NCBI GenBank assembly: GCA_023078555.1
Contig: CM041203.1
Location: 949,481 to 1,013,480 of the forward strand
Source: Ulva prolifera
Lineage: Eukaryota; Chlorophyta; Ulvophyceae; Ulvales; Ulvaceae
Direction of reading: 5' to 3'
DNA: 64,000 nucleotides
This document shows, piece after piece, positions 17,126-28,371 of the stretch. Below the pieces are notes generated by a model that was given only the letters and a program-made list of their open reading frames with translations, was not told the DNA's origin and did no database searches. Position numbers and translations under genes: made by a program. How positions within the stretch are numbered: position 1 is the stretch's first letter; each line of letters opens with the position of its first letter.

Positions 17126-18355
17126 CTACGAATCATACTGTTGCCTCAGCACCATTTCTGCCTCAGACTTCCAGTGCGAATGGGCAGATTGGCCCAGGGC
17201 GCGCTTGGACTTCTCCTTCACCTTTCGGTCCTACACAATATCCGCGAGTATGTCAGACGGGCCCACACATGCTGAAAGGATGCCCTCTGCCGAGGCGCCC
17301 GCATACCTGCTTGTTTCTGGGGAGTTGAGGCCCACTGCCACCTGCCAGGAAGTCTTGTACAGGCATGGCCTTGGTCGTCCTGGACTTCTTCTTATCGGCA
17401 GGCCCATCGCCAGCGTCTGTGGCACGATCTTGCCCAGTGTTCCCTCCCATCATCGCAATCTACACAAGCCGATACGTCCGTCGGGAAGCTGCTGGAGTAT
17501 CAGGGCGCTGCAGCCGATGCACACCAGAGCGCCAGAAAGTTTGCTTCAGTAAGGTGCAGGGCTGGCATCGGGCGTCACACAGATTGCACTGTGCTGCCAC
17601 ACTGGCGCCACCTAGACCGTGAAGGGCAGCAACTATCAACACATGCCAACTGCACACCTGACCAAAGAGAGTGCTCTGGACGGGCGTCGTGCTGCGGAAT
17701 TTCTGTGATCAGGTCAGAGTTATACGCCGTACCAGTGCAGTGTTGCTGAATGCCGGTGCCTGAGCAATTTCCTTAACACCGCGGCTGCGTTTTGCTGGAG
17801 CACTCAGCACTGCCTGATTGTCCGGCTGGCCTTTCAACCTGGGAGCTAGTTTAGAAATGTCGAAATTCACTTGCCCATTTGTCACGTCGCTGCTGTGAGG
17901 TCGCGTCGTCGAGCCTTGCTGCAGCACATGTGCTGCACAGATCTTGCTTTGTCGAGTAGCTTCTGGGTCTAGAAATGCTGGGGGACCATCAATCTGCAGG
18001 TGAAGGCGAAAGTTTGCTACAAGTGGCTAAACTCATATGCACTCTCGAAGAAATGTCATGTACAGCTGTTGCATTGCAGAACTTAATTCGGATGCCTTGA
18101 GTAATGGAACACCTCACTAAACATCTCTGTGGCTCCAGGAAGTTTAATGGAAACTTCATGTGCATCCTGAGATATGGCTGCATCTCCCAGTCGCTCTCTG
18201 AGTGGCGGTGCCTGCTCTGCGACGCACCGGCCGGCGTTATCAGCTGTGACCTGATATGGCTGAACAGGCCCTCAGGTTCAATTCGAGTGCACACCAGAGC
18301 GCGTATCACTATCTGAGCTAGAGCTAGAAGGGGACTCATATTCAACTCCAAGCAT
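17126..18355 (-). CDS. Conserved-looking basic protein of unknown function, about 193 aa
   Basis: Four exons whose borders all agree at phase 0: 18293-18355, 17733-17993, 17307-17459 and 17126-17230. The protein starts MLGVEYESPSSSSSDSD, an acidic Ser/Asp N terminus, then GPPAFLDPEATRQ. A middle part contains FDISKLAPRLKGQPDN and PAKRSRGVKEIAQ, followed by DKKKSRTTKAMPVQDFLAGG. It ends with ALGQSAHSHWKSEAEMVLRQ and then QYDS. The C-terminal block (a basic stretch, then GQSxHxxWKSExEMxLRQQYD) reads like a strongly conserved family signature of a nuclear or RNA-related protein, but I cannot name the family with certainty. No signal peptide or membrane span. The first splice (donor GTGCAC) is the least certain. 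Confidence 0.65.
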
Positions 18356-19129
18356 CTTTTGCGGGTGCTTTAGACGGTGGTGCTGGCAGCAGGATGCAGT
18401 GTCGTCTACGTACAAAGCGTTGGTCTCATGACCAGCGGCTCAAGTAGCACGCCCTGATCAACACGCACAATGACTAACGACTATGGACATGCAATGATAC
18501 AAGACATCGCTTGCTGTCGTTGCTGTATCGCTGTTCTTGCTGAATCTCTACTCCATGGCACGACTTCGCTCTGGCGCAAATCGATGTGCGATCAAGCATG
18601 CCTGTGCACAATGTCCAGAAAATTCACCGCTCTAAGTTTGCAGTATCCTTGTTCGGGGTGCCTCGCGAGGCCTCGGCACGGCCTGCCGTGGCACGGGCCA
18701 CGTCAGGAGGACCGTTGCGTGCATGCGCCGAGAGCACCACCATGTCATGACTTGCTCTCCTTCATCGAATCCTGGAGATAGCGTGACCGATGTGATTGTT
18801 ATGTTGGCCACACACGCGGGGGATAAGTGGATTCTGCTGAATTGCCGAGGAGCATCGGTTGACTGTACGGTAGCCCACTTACTGAATCCGGGTTACATCC
18901 AGCGTCGGTCGTCCGCAAGAGGAAACACACATCCACACGCAATCTTGAGTGACAATCTGGTTTGACTTCGTGGTGTACGGAGACATCTTGAGCGCAGCAC
19001 CGTTGCCCTGAAGCTTCAAGAGTATGCGATCTGTATCCTAAGGCAATCTTTGTGTATGCAATGTCATGGCAGACGGCCACAGCAGTGCATATTTGGTGTC
19101 GTGCAGGAGCGCGGCACCGGGTTCTGCAA
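18356..19129. other. Divergent intergenic region
   Basis: Lies between the starts of a minus-strand gene (18355) and a plus-strand gene (19130). No supported exon; it presumably carries both promoters. Confidence 0.4.
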
Positions 19130-20570
19130 ATGAAGCGCCCGAAGATCGAGAAGGACAGCATTACCGAGCTGCTACGAGCGAACTTGGCTGTGCCACAACT
19201 GTCCATTGAACTCGATCAGCCCAGTCATGATCACACTTGGCACAGCTGCTATGACACTGTATATGACTCAAAATGCGATGATGTCACAGCCGCAGGGACG
19301 GAGGTCATGCCCCCCGGCGTTCCTGCTGCGGACTTTCTACGATGGCTGAGAGCGGTGAGGATGGTGGATGTGGTGTATTGTTCCGGACACTACTTGCAGG
19401 CCATGAGAAGAGACTTTCTGAGCCCAGGTATGGGGAAATAGGTGGCAGGGCCGAGCTAAGATTGGGCTAGCTCATGTGGATCGGCATCAGGTTCACCGCA
19501 TTGTGATTTGTCTGGGAGATTGGTGCTACCATGGCAACCTAGACTGCCCTTGCCAGCTTGCAGGTCCGGAATTTTGCGTGGCAGGAACCGTCGCTTTTAT
19601 CATTGATGATGACAGAGTGACAGCAGGCCAATTGTCCGCGGACCTCCTTGAACGCCCCCATGAAGTTGCCATGTTGGATTACATTGACGACCCTTTGTCG
19701 AGCCTGCCCGAACGGAGGTTTGAACACTCAGGGGTTGCCAGACTTGGTGATCAGGATTCATCTGAAATGCTGCGCAGTCCACGTATTAGGGCCCTCAGCG
19801 GTGTTCACAACGGCGCTGCAGCTGCTGATGAACGTTTTTGGGAATGTGTGAGTGGCGATGTGAGCGGCAATTCGGACAGTGCAACAATTCTGGTGCATCC
19901 CAGCAGGTCTCATGGAACTGGATTGCCTTGTGCCTCTGAGGCTGAAGATCTCACACCCCATGACAATGCAGCGGATGCAAGTCTGGGCAATGAAACTGAA
20001 CCTGTGGCGATGTACACCACAATGGACGAAACTTCGCAGCCACAGCAACGTTCAGGTGTGCGAGTTTGACATGTCAGACGGCGTTTCATTTGGCATATGT
20101 ATGACCAAGTATTAGGTCTTTGAGCTGTTGCAATGATAATGGTTGTGAGCACATGGTGAGGCATACTCTATCTGGATGGAACCGTGAATAGTTGGAAGAT
20201 ATACCTATGTTGGCTTGCGCCTCTCTGCCACTGCAAAGATGCAGCAGATTTTGTGGTGAATTCTGGCGATTCGACGTACATCGATTATATACAGTGTATC
20301 ATGCCTGCAGGGCAAGCTTCTGTCTCAGAGCAGCAGAGCAAGCAACCCTTGGCAGCAGCGGTTGGGCGTGTCCTCAATAATGCCAAAGTAGTCTTCCAAG
20401 TGTCAAGGGACAACTTACCGCAAAGCTTAGAGTGGCTGAACGGGATTTATGTCCCAATTCGTTGGTCGAATGTCCTGCATCCAGCTTGGCACATCAATTT
20501 AAGCGTGCCAGCTGCAGTGAAGGCGGTGACAGCAGCACCTGTTGCTCCAGAGACATGTATAAACATATAA
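19130..20570 (+). CDS. Four-exon protein of unknown function, about 356 aa
   Basis: Not recognised. The model rests on four exons whose GT/AG borders and phases agree: 19130-19354, 19400-19427, 19564-20055 and 20245-20570, ending in a stop. The 28-nt second exon is needed to keep frame into GPEFCVAGTVAFIIDDD. The N terminus is MKRPKIEKDSITELLRANLA. The middle is acidic and Ser/Asp-rich (HEVAMLDYIDDPLSSLPERR). The last exon contains NAKVVFQVSRDNLPQSLEWL and WSNVLHPAWHINLSVPAAV. No signal peptide, membrane span, zinc ligands or nucleotide-binding loop is obvious. Codon use is less GC-biased than in the CTL genes but like that of importin beta next door. Alternatives are a different exon set or a decaying gene; transcript data would settle it. 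Confidence 0.5.
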
Positions 20571-21161
20571 CGTGTCATGGAACGATCATTGCTGTTCTAT
20601 CAGTTGGGGAGTATGAAGTAACTTCGCTCGTCATTTGAACGTTGAATCGGCGAACTCAACGCTAGAGTCACCAGCAGGTCTACGCTCAGAGGGGAAGCTT
20701 AACAATCAAAGTATTGACTATTGTACCATGCAACGCCATCATGCTTACAGTTGGCTGCCTCATGACCGAACGGCAGTGGGAGCGCGTAACAGTCACAGCT
20801 GGGCAGAGATACAATTCTGCCGATAAAGAATCAATCGAGTCGCCTCGCTAATATTGCCTCTTCTGTCGCACCTGGAGCACGTCGTACTGTTGAGCCGGCA
20901 AGTTCAGCAGCTGCGTTGACCGGCGTGGCACGCATGCATAGGTTCACCCCCGGGCACAGCTGTAGCTGCTGTTGCATGCAGATCGGGCGAGCTCAAAGAG
21001 TGTTCCGACCCCGATACTTGAACGGGTCATCACTTCCAACCGACACGTGCCTGCGGTAGATGGCATGATCGTAGTTCTGCGTTGGGGCCGTTTCGGAACA
21101 AGTCTTCATCCCTGTGAGGGGACTTTGCCGTTACTTGCGCATCGGCAAAACACCTTTCAAG
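20571..21161. other. Intergenic, importin beta promoter side
   Basis: 591 bp between the stop of the unknown gene and the importin beta ATG. No coding exon or repeat recognised. Confidence 0.45.
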
Positions 21162-24100
21162 ATGACTCAACCGTTCGAGGCACATCTTCAACTGGCGACT
21201 TATCTACAGCACGCCACCAGCCCTGACAAAGCTACTCGCGATCAAGCAGAGGCTGGCATCCGTCAGCTAGAGCAAGCGGACTGGGCAGCGTTCGTGAGCA
21301 GTCTTGCTAGTGAACTTGCTAATGAGTCTTCTCCTGAGATTGGTCGGCAGATGGCCAGCGTTCTGCTCAAGAACGCTCTGGACGCCAAGGACTCACGAGT
21401 GAAGGTGAGCATCAGTGCCAGAGCCGATCTTTGTGCCACGAACATTGTAAATGCCATGTTTGATTTGCTTGGTGTGTATAGGCTGATAAGACTGCTCAGT
21501 GGAAAGGTCTCGACGACTCGAGGAAGACTCAGATCCGGGCAGCACTTCTCCAGGCTCTTGCCAGCCCGGTGCGCGATCTACACCGCTCACATGAGCATGC
21601 ATCTATCTCTTATCAGTTCTCTATGCTCGTGGTACTGTAACGTGCTGCCACAAGGAGCTGCGTCTGTCTCGTCGCTTCATTGGTCCTGGTTGTTTGCCTG
21701 CCGGCTGCTTTTAGGGCCGGCAGTCCTGTTGGCATGAGATTTCGCATTTTATGCTGCTATTGCGCTGGAATTATCTGGCTTTCAAGTAGTTTTTTTGTGC
21801 AGGTCGCAAATGCCGCTCACGGAGCTGCTATGGCCATCGCCAAGTTGGCGCGGATTGAGATCCTCGACAACAGCTGGCCGGAGCTCCTTGATACTATTCA
21901 TCGTTGTGTTGCAGCAGAAAGTCCGGAGACTACCCGTGTCTATGGTTTGCAATGCTTGGGCTACATCTGTGAGGAGCACAATGAGGTGGCTGACCAGTTC
22001 CCTCAGCTGGAGACCAACAAAATTCTCACGTCGATCGTCAGCGGAATGGCATCCAGTCAGCCTCTGGAAGTCAAGCTGTATGCCACCAAAGCGTTGTGCG
22101 ACGCACTGGAATTCGCTTCCATGAACTTTGAAAAGCAGGAGGAGCGTGACTGCATCATGCAAGTCATATACGAGGCGGCGGTGTCACCCGATCAGCGCAT
22201 ACGCCTTGCAGCATATCAGAACTTGAACAAGGTGGCAGATTTGCACTACAAGTACTTAGAGCCATACATCGCGATGATATTCTCGCTGACCACACAGTCG
22301 TTCCTGGATGCCAATGATGAAGTAGCCATGCAGGTGTGCACTCAGGACACTTGCAATGATCCACATGTATGCACAAGCTTTGCGGATCCTCCGCCTGCAA
22401 CGATAGCGCTGTGTGCAGGCCATTGAGTTCTGGAGCGTTTTGGCAGAGATTGAACTTCTCCTCAAGGAGGAAGAAGAGGAGCTCGATGGCGTCTCATCAC
22501 ATGTTGAGACGGAGTGCAAGAAATTTCTTGAGCGTTGTGCAACTGAACTCGTCCCAAAACTGTTAGACATGCTGACTCTGCAGAATGAAGAACAGGACGA
22601 CGAGGACACAGAGTGGTACGCATGGGTCCATTTTGTTGCAAGGCGCTGTGGCAGCTGGCAGACGGATGCAGCTCCCCATGCTGCCATGACCTGCTATCTC
22701 AGCGTGCAGAACACTTCTTGTGGCATGAGGTCTGCTGTGGTACACTTAGTGGCCAGTATGTTGTGGCTTCTTTTTAACAGGCATACACACGTTGCAGGAA
22801 CAAGTGCATGGCTGCGACTGTCTGCCTGATGAACATTGCCAAGACAGTGAAAGATGACATATTCGAGATTGTGAAGCTCTTCATTCAGACCAACGTGTCC
22901 AAGCGTGCAGCGCAAGAGGACTGGCGGTTCAGGGAAGCAGCTATCACGGCCTTCGGGTGCATCGTGGAGGGGCCAGACAGCAAGAAGCTGCTGCCCTTTG
23001 CCAATGAGGCTTTCGGGTTCTTGCTTAACCAGGGTCTGCAAGATGGGCACTCGATGGTCCGGCGGACAACACTTTGGACTCTGGGTAGGATCTTTGAGTT
23101 CCTACACAGCCCAGCAATCACCCCTCCGCTCGTTACAGCTGCCAACATCAATCAGATCGTCGAGGCGCTGCTCGCGGCCATGCAGGCAAGCCACGGCATG
23201 GCGCAGAAAGCGTGCTATGCCGTGCAGGCGCTGGCAGAGGGCTTTGCACCCGAGGAACAGTCGCATGCACTGACGCCCTGGTTTGCAGCCATCATTGAAG
23301 CGCTCTTCAAGGTCGCTTATGCAGAGGTCTCTGTTGAGTATGCAGCAACGCTGCACGTGACCGCTTTTGAGGCGATGCACACTGTCATCCAGAAATCAGC
23401 GCAGGAGAGCATCGAGCTAGTGACCAAGATGATCCCGCACCTGCTGCAGCGTATCGGGGAGACCCTTGGGACGATAGACACAGCTGCAGTGTCGGAGGAG
23501 GCTGCAAAGGCTATTTCTCAACGACGGCTTGAGCTACAGGGCCAGCTCTGCACCGCTATGCAGGTGCTGCCCTGCCTGCCAAGCTGCACCTCGCCCCGAC
23601 CGCTCACAGAAACCAGGAGTAGTATGAAGTTACTGTCCAGGGAGTCTGTTGTTCTGATCAATGATGTTGTTGAGTGCAGGTAGCAATCAAGCGCGCCTGT
23701 GTGCATTCAGAGGCCAAGCAAGTGGTACTCACCCAACACGCAGATGCGGTTATGGAGGCTCTGCTGAAGGTGCAGAACAGCCGGTCGTCTGTGAGTGAGG
23801 AGGTGGTGATGGCAATGAGCGTCCTCTGCTTGGAGCAGGGCTCGGACTTCAGCCGGTACCTGCAGCACATCATGCCGACCGTCCTCGCCGGCCTGTCTCG
23901 GCACGAGGACCTGGAGGTCTGCCGCATCTGCGTGAACACTGTCGGCGACATTGCGCGGGAGGTGATGGAGCATGTTTTGCCCTACGCTGATCCGTGCGTT
24001 CCAGCCACGGCTTCCGCTAGCAGCTGTTTGCCTCAGTGTATAATCGGTCCGGCTCGGTGGACGGACATGCAGCTGTGCAGCGGCAGCATGGCAGATGTGT

Positions 24101-24933
24101 ATGCTGTGACCTGTGCGGCGAGATGATGTAGAGACACCATGTGAGACATTGAAGAGTGGCACGTTGCAGGATTATGACCCAGCTTCTTGCAAATCTTCAG
24201 AGTCCTAACCTCAATCGGGAAGTGAAGCCAGACATCTTGCAAGTGTTTGGTGACATGGCACAAGGTCTGGGCACCAAGTTTGACCGGTACATTGCGCGGG
24301 TTGTGGAGACGTTGCAGGCAGCGATGAATATCGCTTTTTCGAACCAGACTACATATCAGTCAGATGCAGACCCAGATGAGGCTCTGATCATTTACAACAA
24401 TGAGCTGCGCTTGGCCATCATACAGTCTGCACAGGGTGCGTAATTCATAGTGCAGCCAGTGAGCTGTGTGTCTGCGCAAGGGATGCACACCCCAGATACC
24501 CTGTGGTACTGGGCGATGCCCATCTGCTTACCTCGGATTTTGCTAAACCCGAGGCATGCTTGACTTCTACTTGTGCACTGCTGACATGTAGTCTTCATCA
24601 TATCTCGCACGCCTTGCAGGAATTTTGCTGGCAGTACCCAAGGCTCCTTCGGACATTCCTCAGTTGACTTCACAGGTTTTGACACCGTTTGGGCGATATC
24701 TCCTGAACTTTGTCAATGTTATCTGTATGGATTTGGACTTTGCAGATGAACATCTGCTGAAGGAGTCTGTACGTCTGATTGGTGACCTGTGCCAGGTTCC
24801 TGGTTTGAGCCAGGAAATTCAGGACGCTAATAACAAGCAGTGGATAACTGATTTCTTGCAGAAGTGCGGCGACGTTCCTCCACAAGTGTTGTCTTCGACC
24901 GAGCAGCAGCTGCGGAAGTTGGGTTACGGCTGA
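21162..24933 (+). CDS. KPNB1: Importin subunit beta-1 (karyopherin beta 1)
   Basis: Carries importin-alpha/NLS cargo through nuclear pores and is released by RanGTP. Eight exons in phase (21162-21404, 21482-21568, 21803-22333, 22419-22615, 22798-23563, 23680-23993, 24170-24435, 24620-24933) give 905 residues, near the 870-880 typical of the family. The N-terminal importin-beta domain is seen as ATRDQAEAGIRQLEQADWAAF, split here by wording only. HEAT-repeat blocks continue with VYGLQCLGYICEEH, DALEFASMNFEKQEERDCIM, DWRFREAAITAFGCIVEGPD, MVRRTTLWTLGRIFE, and the acid loop NEEQDDEDTEW that contacts Ran. The C-terminal HEATs include VKPDILQVFGDMA and VRLIGDLCQVPGL. Transportin and importin-5 are excluded by the FGCIVEGPD and acid-loop context. 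A TGTAA motif at 25000 follows the stop. Confidence 0.96.
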
Positions 24934-25595
24934 AGTCACCATTTTCATTGATTGCATGGGCCAATATTGATGACGTTAGTATGACTGGTGGGTGAACGAT
25001 GTAACTTTTGCCCGCGCATTTCACTTTGATAAATACAGTCACAAGTGGTCTATTCAGAAAGGGGAATGCTGTGGATTTGCGTTACAAAGCTTGCTAAGAG
25101 TCTAGAACGATAGTTGACACCTCACAGTGTCTTGGTCAGACATCACGCAGCCACGTATTTGCAGTCTTCAGCTACGCATTACTGCTCTTCTTATGACATG
25201 TTGCCCAGCTCACCGAATCTGATCCCCTCCCTGAGATGAGACTTTGGCCACCATTCCTAGTGGCCCAACCGGTTGCTACCAACATTGTTGTGTGAAATAT
25301 GCATGTTCCGCATGGAGTCCACTGCTGCAGATGTGTGACTGTATGCATGAGGGACACCGGCAGACTGCGGGTGAACTTGGGGTTGGCCTTGGGAATGTAC
25401 TTGCCGGTACATTGCGTAGTTGCTTCGAGCTTGCTGTGGTATGTTCTGCATGACACGAACGTGTTGGGTCACTAGAGTGGCGCAGGCGCTTTTCATGATG
25501 CACATGCGGAGTCACATGCTGAGGCGGATAAGGTAGGCTGCATGGATGGGTTCAACTCAGCACCTATCGCAAAATGTTCCAGGAAGCCACCTTGA
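24934..25595. other. Intergenic, convergent 3' flanks
   Basis: Shared downstream region of importin beta (plus) and the MAP kinase (minus). No exon recognised; TGTAA at 25000. Confidence 0.5.
25000..25004 (+). terminator. TGTAA poly(A) signal of importin beta
   Basis: TGTAA begins 67 nt after the importin beta stop codon, the same distance as at NOP58. Short motif, supported by position. Confidence 0.45.
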
Positions 25596-27219
25596 TCATA
25601 CCCGGTCAACGTAGTCGAATCCAGGCATGGGCATTCCAGATTGCGCGCGGTGATAATCAAGGGACCGCTGCTGCTCCAGCAGGCGCATTTCCTTGTACCT
25701 GTCTTTGTCCAGAGGATGGAACTCAAGAATCTCCTCATAGATCAGGCGGCGGACTTCATGAATGTCCAGCTTTCGTGACTCGAACTGGAAGGCATAGCTG
25801 CTGATTGGAGTTGCACTTGGTTCGCGCGCCTCATTTGCCAGCCCATGAAAGTATGAGTCTCTGAGAGCTTCCACCGCACTCGGTCTTTGCTGTGGATCAA
25901 ACGCCAACATTCGCTTCAGCAAGGCCAGGGCCTTGGGATCAGCCCCCTGGAATTGCTTTGAGAATGGGATGCTCTGCTTCTCTCGCATATTTGTCAGAAA
26001 TCGCTTGGCTTTCTCATTGCGCACTTTGGCAATGACCTGCAAGATGTGTCGTCATATAGAAGTTTCAGGTAGAAGGTTGGTACCTTGCTTCTGGCTTGAA
26101 GCAGTGGTAAACAGCTGGACTCACCTCTGGCTCTGGCTTGCCCAAGAGATCTGTGATAAGTTCCAGTTGCTGAACCACATTTCTTCCAGGAAAAAGTGGC
26201 TTCCCAAGCAGAATTTCTGCAAAGATGCACCCCACAGACCAGATGTCAATCGCAGGCGAATACCGTGCGAAGAATGAGCCACAAAGCTCAGGAGCCCGAT
26301 ACCATCTGGTTGCAACATAGTCCGTCCAGTAGATTGTGTGGTATGGGTTAGGATCGAGAGCTGGTCGAGCCAACCCAAAATCGCAAATTTTCAATTTGCA
26401 GTCTGAATTAGCAAGAATATTCTTTGGCTTCAGATCGCGGTGAAACACTTTGGCTGAGTGCACAAACTTGAGACCACGCAGCAGCTGATACAGAAAGAAC
26501 TGATGATGATCAGGCGACAAATCATCATTTGCTTTGATAACCTGCGTGCACAAGCCGGCTGATAATCTCTGCTCAGGTTCACGAACTGCAGTTCGCATGT
26601 ACAATATGAATTGCGACCTGGTCTCGCAGACAGATCACGTCAGCTGAGAGAATCTCAACGGTTTGAGTGCATCAGTCATGGTTGAATGTTCAAAACGTAG
26701 CCCACACCGCATCTACACAGTGTGTAAGGACGCAGAGCAGCTCCAAGTTATGGTATTACCAACAGACATACCTGGTGCAGGTCAGTCTCCATGAGTTCAA
26801 AAACAACGAAAATATCTTTGAACTTCTTCTCGTCAGCTGGTAGGAGGATGTGCTTAATCTCGACAATATCTGCAGGACAAAGGTGAGTGTGCGACTCCAT
26901 GACACAGCACAACTACTGTCACCAGCTCTACAGGAGTCATGCAGTGGCCAATTATCAGGTGGGCAGTGTGAAGCTCACCCGGATGCTTCAGAAGCCGCAG
27001 AAGCTTGATCTCGCGCAAGATGCGGGTTGAATCTGACACATGATCGAACACATTAATGATCTTCTTGATAGCAACCTTTTGCTGAGATTGCAGGTCGATC
27101 GCTGAAGCCACCAATCCATAGCTCCCCTTGCCAATGATCTCTAATACTCGGTACTTCCGAGCCTCCGGGCAATTTCCAAAGAAATCGGCTTGAGTTGCCT
27201 GACTCCCCTGGCTGACCAT
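25596..27219 (-). CDS. MAP kinase, TDY activation-loop class
   Basis: Ser/Thr protein kinase at the end of a MAPK cascade. Four phase-compatible exons (26979-27219, 26772-26869, 26125-26541, 25596-26036) give 398 residues from the ATG at 27217-27219. Kinase motifs in order: [12 protein letters not shown] (about 29-40), VAIKK (Lys about 52), [10 protein letters not shown] (about 145-154), DFGLARP (167-), the activation lip [15 protein letters not shown] with TDY at about 186-188, and [13 protein letters not shown]. The TDY lip and the long post-kinase helices ([16 protein letters not shown]) match plant group D MAPKs and algal relatives rather than TEY kinases. Plant TDY kinases usually carry a long C-terminal extension; here only about 40 residues follow. 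An upstream exon is possible because an acceptor (CTGCAG) lies just before the chosen ATG. Divergent from CCDC113. Confidence 0.92.
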
Positions 27220-28371
27220 TGCCTGAGCCCTTGCGAGTACCTGCAGGACAGTGCGATGTCTATGACTCACACAACAGCATATGATCATGACTGCGCCCAG
27301 AAAAGCGGCGGTCAGGACAGACGGGCCTACACCGGCTACGAACAGGCTACACGCGGATGCCCGCGCATGACATTGAGTTGACCAAAATCTAGCTCCCTGA
27401 AAATCACTTTGTCGTTTACTCGCTCTGATGTACCGATGGCAGAGTGTCGTACGACCAATGCTGGCACTCAACGTCAGCAAACGCATCGCCGGATCCAATC
27501 CTTCTCAAGGTATAGACTGGTAATAGCCCACGACTGTAGCCCGCAAGTATTCCTAACAGTGCTGAGAACGTATCCGGTAACCCCTTACGCTGCGCGAGCT
27601 ACCATGCAGGGCAGGTAGCGACACACACTACTGTGTCCCTTGACGCGGAATCAGCTGCGGAGCATTCACTACGTACGACTAATACCCTCTGCTTTCATCT
27701 GGAGGAGCCGTGGACCACGAGCCCGATGGCGCTTGGGGGAAAAAGTGATCGGAGAACTGGTGTGGGAGAATCATACCCCGAATGATCAACAGCTCCGATG
27801 CAGATGTTTGCAGAGTTCTCCTCGTTGAAAGTGGCTACCGTCTAGGCACAATGCGGCAGGAAGCAGGCGTTTACGGGATACCTAGGACGTCTGTGTCAGA
27901 CCTAGCCAGCTTTCACAACGACCATATGTCATCAATGTTTGTCCCACAAGCTGTACCAACGTGCTCCGTGTCCCGTTGCTTGTTATGATGTCGCTTGCTT
28001 ACTGGTGCTCGCACCACGAACCCATGCGGATGCTCCACACCTCTGTTGGCCCGATGCCCGGTGCACGTTGGATACAAATGTGGACTTCTGCTGGTGTTTG
28101 CAGCACTAGTGCCACGAAAGGCTTCCATTTTTGCGCGATGTAATCATGCATACACGGCTGTGTGTGCAGCGATTGCATGCATGTGTTCCGCGAGGATGGG
28201 CCCCAAGTCACCCGTTGTCAAGAGCGCTACACAGGAGGGCGTGCCCGCGCCAAAGTCACCATGATGTCTAAGAGAACCACAGCGTCTGCGAAGTATGGTC
28301 TATGCGTGCTCATTCCGCTCTGTTGGTCCCGTGTTCTGACTGCTCGAGCCGGTATCACAAGGTGACTGATC
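27220..28371. promoter_or_regulatory. Divergent intergenic region (MAPK / CCDC113)
   Basis: About 1.15 kb between two divergent starts. It may include an untranslated or short first coding exon of the kinase. An in-frame ATG at 28195 opens a 23-codon frame not needed by the CCDC113 model. No repeat seen. Confidence 0.4.

Noticed and set aside
17267-17300. Short match to the SINE segment CACACATGCCGAAGGGG
   Set aside because: Only about 18 of 23 bases agree and the flanks do not, so it may be chance.
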